Of a DNA stretch of 64,000 nt, positions 60,236 to 64,000 are shown one piece after another (positions within the stretch are counted from its first letter, which is position 1; each line of letters starts with the position of its first letter). The stretch lies in assembly GCF_037975245.1 (NCBI RefSeq), contig NC_092561.1, positions 17,861,001-17,925,000 on the forward strand. The letters run 5' to 3'. Source of the DNA: Apostichopus japonicus. Lineage: Eukaryota; Echinodermata; Holothuroidea; Aspidochirotida; Stichopodidae. The notes under the pieces are model-generated. The model worked only from the letters and a program-made list of their open reading frames with translations, was not told the DNA's origin and did no database searches. Both the position numbers and the translations under genes were made by a program.

Positions 60236-61117
60236 CAATATCATATAAGCAAGCATAGGTCATTACATCGCATGGCATCGTGTACCGTACGGTCCTTGAA
60301 AGTTGCGCAGTCATCCGCAGGATGCTAATGTAAACAACGAAATGTCTTATGTAGATGGAGAAAAAGCATACAGGTCCAATTATGTCAAAACTCTCTTTTA
60401 CAGTAGTAATGGCGAATTAGTCTGCCAAGCTTAGAACGTTATTTTAATTACCAAGGAGATAATTTTTAAACTATTCATTTATTCTCAGCATATTGCCCGA
60501 ATTTTCAGGGGAACAAGTTTGGTTGGGGGGGGGGGGGGGGGGGCTGCAGCCCCGCCTCCTACGCCTATGTGTGTAGTGTTCGGTTTCGAAATATCTGATA
60601 TCGAAAATATCTGCTATTTTTCATTTCCTTCAACGAAGTTTTATAATTGCCGTTATAAGAGGTTGTAATATTTGTACATTAATAAATTAACTGTGTCTGA
60701 ATTTTCGAAAACTTCCTGACCAACATTCTTCATCATACTTCCCTCTACTCGTAGCAATTTTGACCGGTCTGTTAGGGGTTGAAGGAGGTTTCTCTATATA
60801 GGTTGTCCATAGATTGAATTTTGTGCAACATTATGTATATGTTTTGAAGTGATTTTCTTCACGAGAAATGTGAATTTTCAAATTCTGAACAAATAATGGG
60901 CTTTAAACTTTGAAAAGTGGGGCTTTCGGATATTGTGGGCCGTGACGTAGAATCACCTACAAAAGCAATGATCAACAGGACATGCAATGAAGTCGAACAT
61001 GATGTGTGACTGGTTACAATCTTCAAAAAGGTTATGGATGAAAAAAAAAATATTGGGAAATACTTGGTTCTCAGACAAAAGTGTACATCTGGTTGGTCAT
61101 TTTCAAGTCCGAGAAGT

Positions 61118-61247
61118 GCCATTTCCGGTGATCTAGGGGGTATCAAAACCTGAAATTTTCTTGTACGCACCGCGCCAACCGATGGTGGCGCTCCGCTTAG
61201 ATAGTAATTCGCGCCCCCCGGATTAGGAAATCCTGGATACGCCCCTG
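61118..61247. repeat. dispersed repeat 3' end fragment
   Basis: It ends GGATTAGGAAATCCTGGATACGCCCCTG, a boundary style common to transposon copies in marine invertebrate genomes. It abuts the satellite array exactly at about 61247 and is related to 59470-59560. Confidence 0.6.
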
Positions 61248-62805
61248 TTATGTGTAATGATCAGAAAAGTGGTTAATTTTTATTTTTTTCAAAATCGATT
61301 TACTTTAGTTATGGAGCCTACTAGGATGTTCGGTTAGCACCACATTAAAGTAGAGAGGTGCCTCTTTTACGTGGTATACCTCTACTATCGGTAACAAAAA
61401 TGATTTCTTGACCAAAAGTTACCTTGAAGTTTTAACCCCGATACGGACATCTCTAAACGCGCTGTATATACGTTATGTGTAATGATCAGAAAAATGGTTA
61501 ATTTTATTTTTTTTCAAAATCGATTAACTTTAGTTATGGAGCCTACTAGGATGTCCGGTTAGCACCACATTGAAGTAGACAGGTTCATCTTTCACGTGAT
61601 ATACCTCTACTATCGGTAACAAAAATGATTTCTTGACCAAAAATGGCCTTAAAGTTTTAACCCCGATACAGACCCTTCTCTAAACGCGCTGTATATACGT
61701 AATGTGTAATGATCAGAAAAATGTTAATTTTTAATTTTTTTCAAAATCGATTAACTTTAGTTATGGAGCCTACTAGGATGTCCGGTTAGCACCACATTAA
61801 AGTAGAAAGGTTCCTCTTTTACGTGGTATACCTCTACTATCGGTAACAAAAATGATTTCTTGACCAAAAGTTACCTTGAAGTTTTAACCCCGATACGGAC
61901 ATCTCTAAACGCGCTGTATATACGTTATGTGTAATGATCAGAAAAATTTATGATTTTTATTTTTTTCAAAATCGATTAACTTAAGTTATGGATCCTACTA
62001 GGATGTCCGGTTAGCACCACATTAAAGTAGAAAGGTTCCTCTTTCACGTGGTATACCTCTACTATCAGTAACAAAAATGATTTCTTGACCAAAAGTGACC
62101 TTGAAGTTTTAACCCCGAAACGGACATCTCTAAACGCGCTGTATATACGGTATGTGTGATGATCAGAAAAATTTATGATTTTTATTTTTTTCAAAATCGA
62201 TTAACTTTAGTTATGGAGCCTACTAGGATGTCCGGTTAGCACCACATTAAAGTAGAAAGGTTCCTCTTTTACGTGGTATACGTCTACTATCGGTAACAAA
62301 AATGATTTCTTGACCAAAAGTGACCTTGAAGTTTTAACCCCGATACAGACCCTTCTCTAAACGCGCCGTATATACGTAGTGTGTAATGATCAGAAAAATG
62401 GTAAATTTTTATTTTTTTCAAAATCGATTAACTTTAGTTATGGAGCCTACTGGCATGTCCGGTTAGCACCACATTAAAGTAGACAGGTTCATCTTTTACG
62501 TGATATACCTCTACTATCGGTAACAAAAATGATTTCTTGACCAAAAATGGCCTTAAAGTTTTTACCCCGATACGGACATCTCTAAACGCACTGTATATAC
62601 GTAATGTGTAATGATAAGAAAAATGGTTAATTTTTATTTTTTCAAAATCGATTAACTTTAGTTATGGAGCCTACTGGCATGTCCGGTTAGCACCACATTA
62701 AAGTAGAAAGGTTCATCTTTCACGTGGTATACCTCTACTATCGGTAACAAAAATGATTTCTTGACCAAAAATGGCCTTAAAATTTTAACCCCGATACAGA
62801 CCCCT
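61248..62805. repeat. 226-bp satellite array, right segment, about 6.9 units
   Basis: Unit starts (AAACGCGCTGTATATACG) are at about 61455, 61682, 61907, 62132, 62359 and 62584. The first unit is partial and starts at TTATGTGTAATGATCAG, about where the left segment broke off. The unit sequence is that of 54829-55976. Confidence 0.95.
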
Positions 62806-64000
62806 AACAAAACTGATTTCTTGATTAGATTTAATTATGATTCAATTTTGTCCTTCTTGTCGGAACAAACTGAATATTTGTGCTCCATAGCTACTGTTTG
62901 TATCAAATCTACTTCTGTGCTCCACCTGTACCGAAATATCAGACTATATAGACAAAATACGTAATCAAATAAAATTGATAACTTTTCGTCGTACTGTATT
63001 TTCTTTCAAAAGAAGTTAGTCATTTACCTTTTTGAGGCATGACAAGAAAATCTTCACATCGTACCATAAGACCACATATAACCAACATGAAGTCTGTGTG
63101 GAATACATTGTATATTTAACACACGATCGGATACTTTTGTTAACTAGTACGAATCATCCTGCAGTATGATCTTGAGGTTCTAAAGAATGACTGACGATAT
63201 TAATCTCTCTTCTCATTACCTCTTTGTAAAAGTATAATTTGTAATATTATCACAACAATAAAACGTCTTATAAGTTAAACAGACTCTCTATGAGACATGA
63301 CAAACCCTATATTCACACTTAGTTACATCCAGTAGCATATCAAATACAAGCACTGGCGGATTCAGGGCCTCTGTTTGGGAGGGGCCAAAGTGGCATTAGA
63401 GTGATATGGGGGAGGGGTCTAAGGGGATGGGGTGCCCCCCTCCCCTTTGGAAAATTTTCTATTGCTGAATGCCCTCAGATGCAATTTGGTGCGACAAAAG
63501 TGTACAATGGTGATGTTAATTTACTTCTAAAAAAAATGTTTCCCAGGTGTAATTTTCTAAAATATTTATAAAACAAAGTTGGGATCATCTTTCTCAAGAA
63601 ATTTTATTTCTCATAGGTTATAAATTTCTTACAACCAGCCTGTAACTGCAAAATGGTGTTAAACTGTAAATCCTCATGCTCATACATTTACATAGCTCCC
63701 AACTCTTGAGAAGGCAAATGCTGGTCCATGCCACGAATCGCCGTCCTGGGGGAGGGGTATAAGGTGAGGGGGTGTCCCCCTCCCCTATTGAATTTTTTTG
63801 GAATCCTGGTGATGCCTACATGTAAAATGGTGGCACTTATAAAGGCTTTTGTCACCCAAAATTTTCTGAGAAATATGCATTTTTTTTGTGTAACATCAAT
63901 AAATTGAATAGTAGGTGATAATTCATTCTTTCCCGTGGCATGAAAATGTTCGCTGCTCGCCCAAATTCAAAGGTTCAAATGATGCTGTAAAGGAGGTTTT
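62806..64000. other. intergenic DNA with two G/C-run repeat fragments
   Basis: No gene recognised. GGGGGAGGGGT...GGGGTG(C/T)CCCCCTCCCCT occurs at about 63409-63445 and 63750-63786, two diverged copies of one short repeat family about 340 bp apart. A CACTGGCGGATTCAGGGCC start near 63350 suggests the edge of a dispersed transposon. Confidence 0.5.

Larger units (their letters stand above)
59694..60569. mobile_element. hAT-like MITE (copy 2), interrupted by a SINE
   Basis: The ends CAAAGGCGTAGGAGCC and the complement of CATAGGCGTAGGAGGC match copy 1 at 27889-28264. A perfect 8-bp target duplication TGTGTAGT lies at 59686-59693 and 60570-60577, the length made by hAT elements. The interior is split at 59791-60235 by a SINE; the flanking parts align to copy 1 on both sides. 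Confidence 0.88.

Noticed and set aside
59813-60328. Long open frames on both strands around 60 kb
   Set aside because: They are products of the CATA microsatellite, which is open in several frames.

Overview
The window is eukaryotic, intron-rich, AT-rich animal DNA. Split genes with GT-AG introns, a cluster of cys-loop (nicotinic-type) receptor genes, tRNA-derived SINEs, a Ty3/Gypsy remnant and abundant DNA transposons point to a marine invertebrate. My best guess is a deuterostome such as an echinoderm. That guess rests on repeat style and gene content, not on a species-specific marker.

Layout. 1-1.7 kb: decayed Ty3/Gypsy gag-pol. 1.9-5.3 kb: receptor gene A (+), lacking its signal-peptide exon. 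10.5-17.2 kb: receptor gene B (-), complete in seven exons. 18.5-24.8 kb: receptor gene C (+), complete in seven exons and head-to-head with B. 26.2-27.3 kb: two exons of a dead fifth paralogue. 28.9-52.2 kb: receptor gene D (+). Its largest exon is split inside the pore-lining TM2 helix by a 16,380-bp element (34309-50688). From 54.8 kb onward there are only repeats: a 226-bp satellite array split by a 5.3-kb composite block. The block holds a 2.9-kb foldback element and a hAT-like MITE that itself carries a SINE.

Receptor genes share one exon plan. Exon 1 is a signal peptide ending in phase 1. Exon 2 is 146-158 bp, exon 3 is exactly 45 bp, exon 4 is 110-116 bp, exon 5 is exactly 117 bp and ends in the Cys-loop, exon 6 is about 720-793 bp (rest of the Cys-loop to the cytoplasmic loop), and exon 7 is TM4. 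All have a 13-residue Cys-loop and nicotinic-like TM2, but lack the vicinal Cys pair of alpha subunits and the usual loop A/B residues. They look like a tandemly expanded orphan subfamily.

The most interesting object is the 16.4-kb insertion. It has CACTG/CACTC inverted termini (18 of 21 matching), a 2-bp TT target duplication, and subterminal repeats built on GGGTAAA/TTTACCC words. It carries two minus-strand genes in tandem. One is an intact 843-872 residue protein with two C2H2 fingers and motifs resembling CACTA-type (Transposase_21-like) DDE transposases. The other is an eight-exon gene resembling the multicopy SAMD3-like family (N-terminal PB1-like domain). A smaller TTAA-flanked transposon is nested in it. 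I read it as a large two-gene CMC (CACTA/Mirage/Chapaev)-type transposon that destroyed receptor gene D.
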